This document shows, piece after piece, positions 45,381 to 54,700 of a stretch of DNA of 64,000 nucleotides (the stretch's first letter is position 1; every line of letters begins with the position of its first letter). The DNA comes from Agathobaculum massiliense. Lineage in GTDB: Bacteria > Bacillota > Clostridia > Oscillospirales > Butyricicoccaceae. A model generated the notes under the pieces. That model did not search any database, was not told the DNA's origin, and saw only the letters and a program-made list of their open reading frames with translations. The stretch covers positions 3,148,688 through 3,212,687 of the forward strand of contig NZ_OMPN01000001.1 in assembly GCF_900291975.1 (NCBI RefSeq), in the 5' to 3' direction. The translations under genes were made by a program, and so were the position numbers.

Positions 45381-45634
45381 ATGATGTTTACAGAACATAT
45401 AATGAATGGTGAGAAGTTCGCCGCACAATTTTTCGCAATTATTAATGTGTTTATCTGCCTGGGAGGGAGCTTTGGCGCGACTTTTGTAGGTTTATTTACG
45501 ACAGCACTGGTTCTTATAACATTGCATGGGTAATAATGCTGTCTATAATGGCTTTGGGCGGTATCGCCAGAGGTTGGTGTTCTTCGGATAAACGCAAATA
45601 TAATCAATACTATTTTAAAGGAAAAAAGCAATAG
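45381..45634 (+). pseudogene. Remnant of a multi-spanning transporter (MFS-like)
   Basis: From about 45381 the plus strand encodes HIMNGEKFAAQFFAIINVF and LGGSFGATFVGLFTTALVLI, two hydrophobic helices with an MFS-like C-terminal half pattern. A stop near 45531 is followed in another frame by MLSIMALGGIARGWCSSDKRKYNQYY. No start, signal or full-length frame exists. It lies divergent to a decayed LuxR gene, a common regulator/transporter pairing, so both likely decayed together. The transporter assignment is weak. Confidence 0.35.
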
Positions 45635-45639
45635 TGCGT

Positions 45640-45677
45640 AAAAACACTTTCCGCATTAAGTTGCGGAAAGTGTTTTT
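45640..45677. terminator. Hairpin terminator
   Basis: Arms AAAAACACTTTCCGCA and TGCGGAAAGTGTTTTT form a 16-bp perfect stem with a short loop, after the transporter remnant. Confidence 0.8.
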
Positions 45678-45848
45678 CTTGTGGACGTGTATAAGGCGTG
45701 ATGCCTTGCTTGGGAACAGGCTGCGCTAAAGAACGGCAGCTATTACCGGGGGAAAGAAATGCCTGTATCGGACGGAGATGCACTTTGCTACGATTGACTT
45801 TTCACGCTTTTAACAGAGAATTATTCAATATGTTTTTGCTTGCAATAG

Positions 45849-45938
45849 TTTGCATTATGAGAAGTTAGCTGACGGTAGCATAAAATGTATTGAGGATGAG
45901 ATCCCGTTTGACCTGCCGGAGGGCTGGGCGTGGAGTAG
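45849..45938 (+). repeat. 90-bp inverted repeat A, silent copy
   Basis: Perfect 90-bp match, inverted, to 50016-50105. It covers the junction between the shared N-terminal part and the first target-recognition domain of HsdS; a natural crossover site for swapping that domain. Confidence 0.9.
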
Positions 45939-46473
45939 GATGGGCTCCATTTGTGAATATATTACAAGTGGTTCCCGTGGTTGGGCGCAATACTATTCCG
46001 ATACTGGAAGATTATTTCTTCGCATGGGCAACCTCTCCAGAGACTCGTTTGAACTACGGATGGATAATCTCCAAAGGGTTGATTTACCCGACAATGCAGA
46101 GGGAACCAGAACTCGTGTAGCAGAAAATGATTTGTTGTTTTCAATAACAGCAGAGATTGGTATGTTGGGACTGATTCCTGCTAATTTCGAGGAGGCGTAT
46201 ATCAACCAACATGTCGGTTTGATTCGCTTTCTTAAAGAAGCACAAACCAAATACTTCCCATATATTCTTATGTCTGCGTTTTGCCGAGATCAGTATTATA
46301 CGGTTCAACGCGGAATGAAGAATAGCTTTAGATTGGACAATATTCAGAATATTTTAACTCCTGTACCCCCTTTGGGCGAACAGATTAGAATCGCAGAAAA
46401 GCTCAGTAGCATCTGGCTACATATTCAGCAGATTGATGACGAAAGCGAAACGGCAACTGACATCATTTCCAAA

Positions 46474-46659
46474 GCTAAATCCAAGATTCTCGACCTTGCT
46501 ATCCGAGGCCAGCTTATTCCGCAGGATCCGAATGACGAGCCTGCTTCTGTGCTGTTGGAACGCATCCGGGCAGAGAAAGAAGCGCTTATCAAGGCAGGCA
46601 AAATCAAACGGGACAAGAAGGAATCTGTCATCTTCCGTGGTGAGGATAACTCTTATTAT
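46474..46659 (+). repeat. 186-bp inverted repeat B, silent copy
   Basis: Matches 49289-49474 inverted, with 3 mismatches in 186 bp. It encodes the central conserved helix between the two target-recognition domains; crossover here swaps only the second domain. Confidence 0.9.
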
Positions 46660-46670
46660 GAGAAGATTGG
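46651..46670 (+). repeat. 20-bp inverted repeat C
   Basis: Identical and inverted to 47778-47797 (encodes SYYEKIG), linking the silent second domain and the third cassette. Confidence 0.8.
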
Positions 46671-47191
46671 AAATAAGGTCAAAAATATTGATGATGAGAT
46701 ACCTTTTGAACTGCCAGATGGATGGGCTTTCGTAAGACTGAAAGAACTGTGGGAACTTATTTCCGGACGAGATCTTGCTCTTTCCGAATACAATGTTGAC
46801 CGTGTAGGTGTTCCTTATATCACAGGAGCCAGTAATTTCGTGGGTGGTAAGGTGGAATCGGTAAGATGGACAACTTCACCACAAGTGATGACGGAAACTG
46901 GCGATTTGCTCCTCACTTGTAAAGGAACTATTGGGAGAATAGCATTCAATGATTTTGGTAGTGCGCATATCGCACGCCAAATCATGGCTATCCGAAACAA
47001 ATTTGCGTTGAATTCGGAGTATCTTGCACTTTGCATGGTTTTCTATATCAATGCTATAAAAAACGTAGCAAAAGGTCTTATTCCTGGTATTTCAAGAGAA
47101 GATATCCTGAACTTACTTCTGCCTGTTCCATCGTTGAGTTACCAAGCAAGAATTGTTAAGCGAGTAGCAGCATTGACCGCCAGTATTAGTT

Positions 47192-47229
47192 CGATAGAAA
47201 AGAGCCTCAATTGAGGCTCTTTTCTATCG
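47192..47229. repeat. 38-bp perfect palindrome at the meeting point of two hsdS cassettes
   Basis: Two 19-bp perfect arms (CGATAGAAAAGAGCCTCAA and complement) with no loop. Both convergent cassettes end inside it with the same residues, IEKSLN, then a stop, on opposite strands. It could act as a bidirectional terminator and as a symmetric recombination site. Confidence 0.85.
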
Positions 47230-47806
47230 CAGTTATAATTTCAAATAGTTGTGATACCTTCTCAAAAACCCGTTTTTGTTCTTTGATCGGAGGTAGAGGA
47301 ATTATCGTTTCTGCCATTTCAGAACCGGAGATTTCTTTGAATGTAGTACCGGTTGCCCGTTGAACAATATCATCTGTTCGGGCTTTAAGACTATAATACA
47401 AATAAGGACTCATAGCAAAGTCATAAGGGACTACAGACTTAAAGCCTTGGTTTGTGGAAATAGGGTTAGCGGCAATTGCAATATAACCTATTGGCGCACG
47501 GCTTGAATACAAGACCGAATTGGCTGGTAGAATTTGAGCAGAAGAAAACTTTAAGCCAATCTCTGTGATAGCTCTGGCACCGGCAGAAACATACATATCT
47601 TCATAGCCCCTAAAATCAGCAGGTGTCAACCATGGAATATTTCCGTCCCAGTATTCAGTAATATTAGTTTTCGGTGTTCCTCCACCAACAATTTCACCAA
47701 TATGCTTTAACCTTACGAATATCCATGAATCAGGCAAATCAAACGGCAGTTTACTATCAATACATCGAATTTCATCACCAATCTTCTCATAATAAGAGAT
47801 AGTCAC
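47207..47806 (-). CDS. Half-size hsdS cassette (single target-recognition domain), probably silent
   Basis: A 199-codon frame with one HsdS target-recognition domain and its C-terminal helix: SYYEKIGDEIRCIDSKLPFDLPDSW at the start, IGEIVGGGTPKT, PWLTPADFRG, and PPIKEQKRVFEKVSQLFEI at the end. This domain differs from the two in the expressed gene and from those in the longer silent cassette. A GTG at 47806 follows AAGGGA, so weak expression is possible, but a half subunit would normally be a store for recombination. The 20-bp repeat at its start is the swap point. Confidence 0.8.
   Translation of the reverse strand: MTISYYEKIGDEIRCIDSKLPFDLPDSWIFVRLKHIGEIVGGGTPKTNITEYWDGNIPWLTPADFRGYEDMYVSAGARAITEIGLKFSSAQILPANSVLYSSRAPIGYIAIAANPISTNQGFKSVVPYDFAMSPYLYYSLKARTDDIVQRATGTTFKEISGSEMAETIIPLPPIKEQKRVFEKVSQLFEIITAIEKSLN
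47778..47797 (-). repeat. 20-bp inverted repeat C, second copy
   Basis: Inverted identical copy of 46651-46670 at the start of the half-size cassette. The first 9 bases are also shared with the start of the second domain of the expressed hsdS. Confidence 0.8.
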
Positions 47807-47868
47807 ATATTTCCCTTATAATATTTGTGCGATAAACTCGCAAAAATATTATTAGGAGGCATCTTTTT

Positions 47869-48678
47869 ATGAAGACAAACGAAACGTTTGAGCAACACCT
47901 GAGAAAGAGTAATCTTTCGGAGAACACCATCCATTCCTATCTCTGGACGGTCAACTTCTACTATGCCCACTACGATGAAATCAGCAAGGAAAACCTACTG
48001 GCCTACAAGGGGTATCTGATGGAGTTCTTCAAATCCAAGACCGTCAATCTACGCATTCAAGCGATGAACAAGTATCTGGAGTTCCTGCACAAGGACCGTT
48101 TTCGGTTAAAAGCTGTGAAGGTACAGCAGAAGAACTTTTTGGAGAATGTAGTCAGCAATGCTGACTACAACTTCTTGAAAAAGCAACTCAAGAAGGACGG
48201 AAACATGGAATGGTACTTCGTGGTCTGGTATTTGGCTGCGACTGGGGCGCGCGTGAGCGAACTGATCCAAATCAAAATCGAGCATGTGGAGCTCGGCTAT
48301 TTTGATCTGTACACCAAAGGCGGAAAGTTACGCAGGCTGTACATACCCAGAAAGTTAAGGACGGAAACTCTTGAATGGCTGGAGGAATCAAACCGTGCCT
48401 CCGGCTATTTGTTTTTGAATCGCTATGGGAAGCGTATTACCACCCGTGGCATCTCCCAGCAACTCAAAAACTATGCCGACAAATACGGACTGGATAAAAA
48501 GGTGGTATACCCGCACTCCTTCCGTCACCGGTATGCCAAGAACTTCTTGGAGAAATACAATGATATTGCTCTGTTGGCAGATCTGATGGGCCACGAGAGC
48601 ATTGAAACGACTCGCATTTACCTTCGCAGAACAGCCAGTGAACAGCAGGCACTGGTTGATAAGATCGTCACATGGTAA
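47869..48678 (+). CDS. Tyrosine recombinase, likely hsdS invertase
   Basis: A 269-residue XerD-like tyrosine recombinase with a core-binding domain (residues about 5-90) and a catalytic domain. Catalytic residues: Arg in AATGARVSELIQ, His and Arg in HSFRHRYAKNFLE, His in LMGHESIETTRIY and the nucleophile Tyr in the same motif. It lies between the silent cassettes and the expressed hsdS. This is the standard place of the recombinase that shuffles specificity domains in phase-variable type I systems. It has no role in element integration, which the serine recombinase covers. Start ATG follows TAGGAGG. Confidence 0.92.
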   Translation: MKTNETFEQHLRKSNLSENTIHSYLWTVNFYYAHYDEISKENLLAYKGYLMEFFKSKTVNLRIQAMNKYLEFLHKDRFRLKAVKVQQKNFLENVVSNADYNFLKKQLKKDGNMEWYFVVWYLAATGARVSELIQIKIEHVELGYFDLYTKGGKLRRLYIPRKLRTETLEWLEESNRASGYLFLNRYGKRITTRGISQQLKNYADKYGLDKKVVYPHSFRHRYAKNFLEKYNDIALLADLMGHESIETTRIYLRRTASEQQALVDKIVTW

Positions 48679-48715
48679 AAGGAACAGCCGCCTTCTTCCG
48701 AGGGCGGCTGCTCAA

Positions 48716-50302
48716 TCAATCACATAGAATACTATCAAGCAGGCTAAATATCTGGTTCAGCCTATCTACAATGCGATTTTGTTCTTCTATTGGCGGTAAT
48801 GCAAATGGGATAAGAGAAAGGACGTTTCCAGTAAGATGTTTGATTGTTACACCTTTGCAAAGCGACTTGATAATTCCGCGACTCTCGTAGTACATCATAT
48901 AGTACATGAAATAGAATGGATTACATTCTCCGTAGAATCTAACTCTATGCAGCGCATTCTGGTAGAGGATTTTCTGCTCATTAGACCATACACAGCTACG
49001 GCCAACATCACCGCCCTCACAGATGAGAAGATCATTTTGTTCTACCGTATACCGCTCAATTTCCTCTGGCTCGAAACGCATTTCTTTCAAGTCTGTCAAA
49101 TCCACTCCATTCCATCGCACATTAACGCTGCGAAGATACGGATGGTTTGCTCCGGTATTTTTTGCGCTATCGAGGGTTTTCCCTAACTCTATTTTTGCAA
49201 TATTGAATAAGGAACACCATTCCCAGTTGTCCAAAAGTTCAAAAATAAACTGGTTATCAATGGCTTCAGTGTGCATATCTTGACGGATATAATAAGAGTT
49301 ATCCTCACCACGGAAGATGACAGATTCCTTCTTGTCCCGTTTGATTTTGCCTGCCTTGATAAGCGCTTCTTTCTCTGCCCGGATGCGTTCCAACAGCACA
49401 GAAGCAGGCTCGTCGTTCGGATCCTGCGGGACAAGCTGGCCTCGGATAGCAAGGTCGAGAATCTTGGATTTAGCCATTGCAACATAAGCCGCTAACTGAT
49501 CTTGTTGATTCGTAATTTCGGCAAAGTAGACATCAGCGGAGTATATACTATTGATAATTCGATTTTGTTCATCACATGGAGGCACAGGTAACAATATGCT
49601 TTTGAGAATCGCCTGATTTAGATTCAACATTGTGTTACCGATTGAGTTGCCAGAAAGATATGTAGCTGAGTAAGAAGAGCGTAAACAGACCGCAAAATAC
49701 TCGGGAAACAAGGCCGATGGGAAGCGCAAGACGAAGCTGCCTGTGCCGCATAACCAGCCATCCTGTTCAGGACAAACGACTGCACATCTACCCATGTCAC
49801 CTCTACGCGCAATTATTATATCGTTTGGAACAACTTTGAACGAAGCGAGGCGTTCAACTGTCTCACTCGACACCTGCATTTTATCGATGGGAATTATCTT
49901 ACCATCAACAATATTCATAGGGTTAATTAGTGGAATTCCGTCTGTAACATAATCGGACTTATGCAGTGAGCTACCAAAAGGTCCTGTGATAAACGACTTT
50001 ATCAAAGAACCTAATCTACTCCACGCCCAGCCCTCCGGCAGGTCAAACGGGATCTCATCCTCAATACATTTTATGCTACCGTCAGCTAACTTCTCATAAT
50101 GCAAATTATCCTCACTAACGAAGATAATGGTATCATTTTTAATATCCTTTGGTTTGAGCTTTCCATCTTTGACCATCTGCTGTTTCTGCTGGCGAATACG
50201 CTCCAAAAGAATTGATGCCGGTTCATCGTTTGGGTCCTGCGGAACCAGCTTGCCGCGGATAGCAAGGTCAAGCACCTTCTGCCGCAATGCTTTTGTATCC
50301 AT
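48716..50302 (-). CDS. hsdS: Type I restriction-modification specificity subunit, expressed copy
   Basis: A 528-residue HsdS, which sets the DNA target. It has a conserved N-terminal helix (LRQKVLDLAIRGKLVPQDPNDEPASILLERI), a first target-recognition domain (about residues 85-245; GSLIKSFITGPFGSSLHKSD), a central conserved helix (AKSKILDLAIRGQLVPQDPND), a second domain (about 330-510; CSLFNIAKIELGKTLDSAK) and a C-terminal helix. It overlaps the hsdM stop by one base (TAATG) and is the only S copy with a full N-terminus. Inverted repeats A and B within it match the silent cassette. Its 3' end faces a hairpin and the invertase. Confidence 0.93.
   Translation of the reverse strand: MDTKALRQKVLDLAIRGKLVPQDPNDEPASILLERIRQQKQQMVKDGKLKPKDIKNDTIIFVSEDNLHYEKLADGSIKCIEDEIPFDLPEGWAWSRLGSLIKSFITGPFGSSLHKSDYVTDGIPLINPMNIVDGKIIPIDKMQVSSETVERLASFKVVPNDIIIARRGDMGRCAVVCPEQDGWLCGTGSFVLRFPSALFPEYFAVCLRSSYSATYLSGNSIGNTMLNLNQAILKSILLPVPPCDEQNRIINSIYSADVYFAEITNQQDQLAAYVAMAKSKILDLAIRGQLVPQDPNDEPASVLLERIRAEKEALIKAGKIKRDKKESVIFRGEDNSYYIRQDMHTEAIDNQFIFELLDNWEWCSLFNIAKIELGKTLDSAKNTGANHPYLRSVNVRWNGVDLTDLKEMRFEPEEIERYTVEQNDLLICEGGDVGRSCVWSNEQKILYQNALHRVRFYGECNPFYFMYYMMYYESRGIIKSLCKGVTIKHLTGNVLSLIPFALPPIEEQNRIVDRLNQIFSLLDSILCD
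49289..49474 (-). repeat. 186-bp inverted repeat B, expressed copy
   Basis: Inverted partner of 46474-46659, 3 mismatches, encoding the central helix of the expressed HsdS. Confidence 0.9.
50016..50105 (-). repeat. 90-bp inverted repeat A, expressed copy
   Basis: Perfect inverted partner of 45849-45938, at the start of the first target-recognition domain of the expressed HsdS. Confidence 0.9.
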
Positions 50303-51729
50303 TATTCATCCACCTCGCCAATCAATTTCTCCAGCTCAGCCACGGCCTTGGCAATGTTGGTGGACTTTTCTTTGATTTGTTCCAGTAGTTCGGCAAGCGT
50401 ATAATCTTCCGTCCCGCTATCCGTCTTCATCCAGGTAATATCCAGACTGGTCTTATCCCGTGCCAGAATTTCCTCATAGGTAAACTTACGCCATCTGCCG
50501 TTTGGATTGTCCTTACTGTAGGTTTCGGTACGGGCGGATAGATCGCTGTCCTTATAGCATTCAACAAACTCATTAAAGTGGCTCTCCTTTAGAGGATTGG
50601 TCTTGCCAAAAGAGGGCATATCGGAACGGAGATCATAGAACCAGATTTCACGGGTGTTGCCTTTATCCTCGCGGCCGCGGGTAAAGAACAGTACATTGGT
50701 CTTGACACCTTGGGCATAGAAAATACCGGTGGGCAGGCGCAAGATAGTATGGAGGTTACACTTCTCCATCAAGTCTTGACGGATGCGCTCACCATCACAG
50801 TCAGCAAACAGAACATTATCCGGCAGAACGACAGCCGCACGGGCTTTGCCTGTTTTGTTCAAGCTGCGGTAGATGTGCTGGAGAAAGTTCAGCTGTTTAT
50901 TGCTGGTGGGAAATGTAAAATCATCACGGGCAGCCCGTTCTCCGCCCTTCTTAGTGCCAAAAGGCGGATTGGTCAAGACAACATCATAGCCTTTCAGTTC
51001 CTTGCCAAAGTTGGAAAGAGTGTCGCCGAGATAAATGGGACCGCTGATATCGTGTAGCATGGCGTTCATCAAGGCCAGACGGTGGGTATCATGCACCAGC
51101 TCACAGCCGGAAAAAGCCTGGGTGCGCTGGAATTCCTGCTGGTCCACAGGCAGTTCAAACAGGTCATCGGTGCGATCTTTCACATAGCGGTCGGCTGCAA
51201 TCATGAAACCAAATGTGCCGCAGGCAGGGTCATTGCACCGCTCACCAGGCTGAGGTGCAATAAGCCGGGTCATGATATTGATGAGGACGCGGGGCGTAAA
51301 ATATTGTCCGGCACCGGACTTCTTCTCGTTTGCATTTTTCTCTAAGAGGCCTTCGTACAGATTGCCCAGCCCCTCTTCCTTAGCAGTATACCAGTCAAAC
51401 TGGTCGATGGTCTGGATAATCTTCTCCAGGTTCTTAGGCTCGTGGATGTTGCTTTGTGCGCCCTGATAGATCTCGCGAACACGACCGGTGCAGCCACCCA
51501 GATGCTCCAGCAATTCCTTATAGAACTTCTTCAGTTCCACGCCTTGCTTGGCAAGAAGTTTGTCCCAGCGGTACTGCTCCGGGATAGCACCTTCGGTACC
51601 AGTTTCCTTACACATCTTCAGGAATAGGATGTAAGTCAGTTCCGTAACATATTGATGATAAGTAATGCCGTCATCCCGCAGCACATTGCAAAGATTCCAG
51701 AGTTTTGCTACGATTTCCTGATTGTTCAC
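50302..51729 (-). CDS. hsdM: Type I restriction-modification methyltransferase subunit
   Basis: A 475-residue N6-adenine methyltransferase subunit. The N-terminal HsdM helical domain (LWNLCNVLRDDGITYHQYVTEL) precedes the SAM site DPACGTFGFM and the catalytic NPPFGTKKGGE. With two M and one S subunit it methylates the target; with R it forms the restriction complex. Starts with GTG overlapping the hsdR stop (GTGA) and overlaps hsdS by one base, so R-M-S is a tight operon. Confidence 0.96.
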   Translation of the reverse strand: MNNQEIVAKLWNLCNVLRDDGITYHQYVTELTYILFLKMCKETGTEGAIPEQYRWDKLLAKQGVELKKFYKELLEHLGGCTGRVREIYQGAQSNIHEPKNLEKIIQTIDQFDWYTAKEEGLGNLYEGLLEKNANEKKSGAGQYFTPRVLINIMTRLIAPQPGERCNDPACGTFGFMIAADRYVKDRTDDLFELPVDQQEFQRTQAFSGCELVHDTHRLALMNAMLHDISGPIYLGDTLSNFGKELKGYDVVLTNPPFGTKKGGERAARDDFTFPTSNKQLNFLQHIYRSLNKTGKARAAVVLPDNVLFADCDGERIRQDLMEKCNLHTILRLPTGIFYAQGVKTNVLFFTRGREDKGNTREIWFYDLRSDMPSFGKTNPLKESHFNEFVECYKDSDLSARTETYSKDNPNGRWRKFTYEEILARDKTSLDITWMKTDSGTEDYTLAELLEQIKEKSTNIAKAVAELEKLIGEVDE

Positions 51730-54700
51730 GCTATGTGTCCTCCATCTTCATAGAGATACTCGTTCAGTTCCGTCATAATCTCACGGAGTTTGCCACCGAA
51801 GCGGCGGTCAATAATGGTAAAGCCGCCAGCATTTCTAAATGCGCCGACCTCAAAGATTTGTTCATCTAGGACACTTTCTTCCAGCAACACCTTCTCAATA
51901 CGTTTCAGCCAGTCAAGTTGGGTCTTGTTGAAATCATGGTTGACCCGCAGCTTTGCAAAGGCATGATTCACTCTCTGTTCATGACTGACGAGAATAGAAC
52001 CAAGAGCCTGCTGACGAATAAAAGCAATGATGTCGGCCACAATGTCTTGATTGGTCATCTCGTTCCACGCAGAATTCAACTGCTTCTCCGTAAAGTCGTG
52101 GCGGTCAAGTTCCAGCTTCAGGCTCTTAAGGGCCTCCCTGGTGAGTTCAGAAGGCTTAGTGCAGACTGTACGCAGAGCTGCAATGGCATTCATATTGTTG
52201 TTGATAAACTCCTTAAAGGCTTCCAGATAGTCCTCCGGCTTCTGACCTTCGCCATAACCACGGGTATGGTCAATCAGTTCGTCCTTGTGGTTATCGATAA
52301 CTACTGGGCGCTTGCGGTGAGGCTTGTCTTTATCCAGTGCAGAAAAGGCTTCCCGATGACGGATCAGTTCTGCGGCTGCTTCTTTAATAGTGCTATTGTT
52401 GAGATACTCCGCAAAGGCAGTGAGATCCTTGCCGCCGGTGAGGTGGGCAAACTGCTCCAATGCCTTCTTACTCACATTGCGGCGTTTGCGCTGCAGTTTG
52501 GCAACGATAAGGTCAATTTGATAGGCAAGCTGTTCATCAGTCTTCGCTACTTCCAGTCCCTTCATCAGATCCTCGAAGCTGGCAGAGGGATTGGTGACAA
52601 CGGGCTTCATATTGCTGACATCCTGCAAGGATTCATAAACGCCCACGGGATCGTAAATTTCGAAATGGGTTTTGCCGATAGTAGGACACAGCCTGGTGGC
52701 ACGGCCCAGCATCTGTTCGAACAAAATACGGGATTTGATGCGGCGCATGAAGACCAGCGTAGTGATTTCCGGCACATCAATGCCAGTGGTTAGAAGATCA
52801 ACTGTGACCACGACCTTAGGCAAGGATTCATTCTTGAAGCGTTTGATTGCTTCGGAGATTTTCTTCTTGTTGCCACCCGCGATACTTCCGGTGATTTTCA
52901 TAACCGTATCGTTGTCAACGCCGCCTTCAGCATAGATTTCTTTCAAAATCTTTACGATGAGGTCAGCGTGGTTATCATCGACCGCGTAGATAAGGGTTTT
53001 GCCTTGACCGTCCGGATTGAAATCCCAAGCAATTTCCTCAAAAACAGCCCGGTTGAAGTTTTCGGTAATGATCTGCCGGTTGAAGCTTTCAATTTCAAAC
53101 TTCATGTCGTCTTCCAGTTCAGCACTGTTGAGAACATCTCCGGTAACGGGATCATAGATAACAAGCTGTTCGCCTTTCTTGTAATTGATACCCTCCACAC
53201 GCAGTTTGGTGCGAATATTGTGAGGCGCATCGTGGTCGACCAGATAACCGTCAATAACGGCTTCGCGGTAAGAATAATTGAAAACAGGCTTTCCGAAGAT
53301 CTCAGTAGTGTGCAGTGCAGGAGTTGCGGTCAGTGCAATTTTTACGGCGTCAAAGTATTCGATGACGGTGCGGTATTTGCTGATATAGTCATCCTGGTTA
53401 CGGTAGAGCATCTCGGTTTCGCTCATTTCCTTGTCCAGAATGTATCCACGGTGTGCCTCATCAACTACGATCAAATCGTAGTCAGTCACAGAGAGCATCG
53501 TGTCGCCTTCGGGATATAGGATGCGCTTGACGAGACTCTGAACCGTTGCGATATGTATTTTCGTTTCTTTGTCAATTTCCTTTTCATCCAGCCCCTTGAT
53601 GTTATAGATGGAATCCAAGGTCATCAATTCTTCGATTTTGACTTCCTTGAAAACATCTTCGGCCTGCTCACCAAGAGCGGTACGGTCGACCAGGAACAGA
53701 ACTCGCTTGAAACGGTCGTTCTTAATGAAGCGATAGATCATACCAAGGATGGTACGGGTTTTGCCTGTTCCGGTAGCCATAGACAACAGAACAGTCTGTT
53801 TTCCATCGATAACAGCCTGCTCTGCGGCTTCAATGGCAGCAATCTGATATTTATGCAGATTCAGGCCGTCCGGGTCGCGGAGCAAATCGAACGGCGTATT
53901 CTGAAGCGCAGCATTTGCGGCAGCAATATCCTTTTCAAGTTGCTCCATCAGTCCCTGAGGGCTGATCCAGCCTTGCAGGGCTTTAGGTGCATTGGCTCCG
54001 CTGCGCAGGTCCAAATACCAGATGCCAGATTTGGTTTCGATCTGCTTGAGATACTTCCGGCCATTGGTTGCAAAAACGAAGGGGACTTTATATGCTCCCC
54101 ACTGATTGATGATGTACTCTCGGTGTTCAGCTTTGATTCCCTTAGCATATTCCTTACACTGATAGTCGATCACAGAGGGAATATCGACAGCCGCTTTTTT
54201 GGCTTCCACAATGCCAACAAGCTTCAACTCGACAAACAGAGCGTAATCTGCGTAACCGTTCTTACCTATAGCGGAATCTGTAGGCCACTCGGCAATGGCA
54301 AGATTTCTGCCCTTTTGAGGGCGGATTCCCTTGGAATAACGCAGATGATTGGTGTCAGCTTCCCAACCATATTTGCGAAGCTGCTCGTCAATCAGATAGC
54401 GAGTTTCTGCCTCGGAAAGCTTTATGCTCTCAGACGCAGTTTCACCCTTTTCCGCTCGTTCCTTGGAAGTTTTGGACGATACCGCGGTAGAGACCGACTC
54501 GACCTGCTTGGAGAGCGCGGCAATCTTTTCCTCCTGCTCTTTGATAATGGCCTCGTAGTTCGGCTGCATTACCTTTTCAGGCATGACAAAAGCAGGGGCG
54601 ATATATCCCCAATCTCCATATACTTCCATAAACCAAACTGCGAGGTTGTAGGTCATAGTGAGGAGAATTTTGGCGTCCTCCACAGAGTCGGCGCCCGCAT

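Larger units (their letters stand above)
45849..47214 (+). pseudogene. Silent hsdS specificity cassette (two target-recognition domains)
   Basis: A frame of 455 codons lacking a ribosome site and the first about 67 codons of a normal HsdS. It begins exactly where a 90-bp inverted copy of the expressed hsdS starts (YEKLADGSIKCIEDEIPFD). It carries a first target-recognition domain (SRMGSICEYITSGSRGWAQ...), the shared central helix, and a second domain (LRLKELWELISGRDL-like region) ending IEKSLN. It cannot be expressed where it stands; inversion between the repeats would move its domains into the expressed gene on the other strand. Both domains differ from those in the expressed gene. Confidence 0.88.

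Noticed and set aside
45849..50105. Considered as a CRISPR array or simple duplicated repeats
   Set aside because: The repeats are few, long, inverted and coding; they are hsdS recombination repeats, with no spacer pattern.
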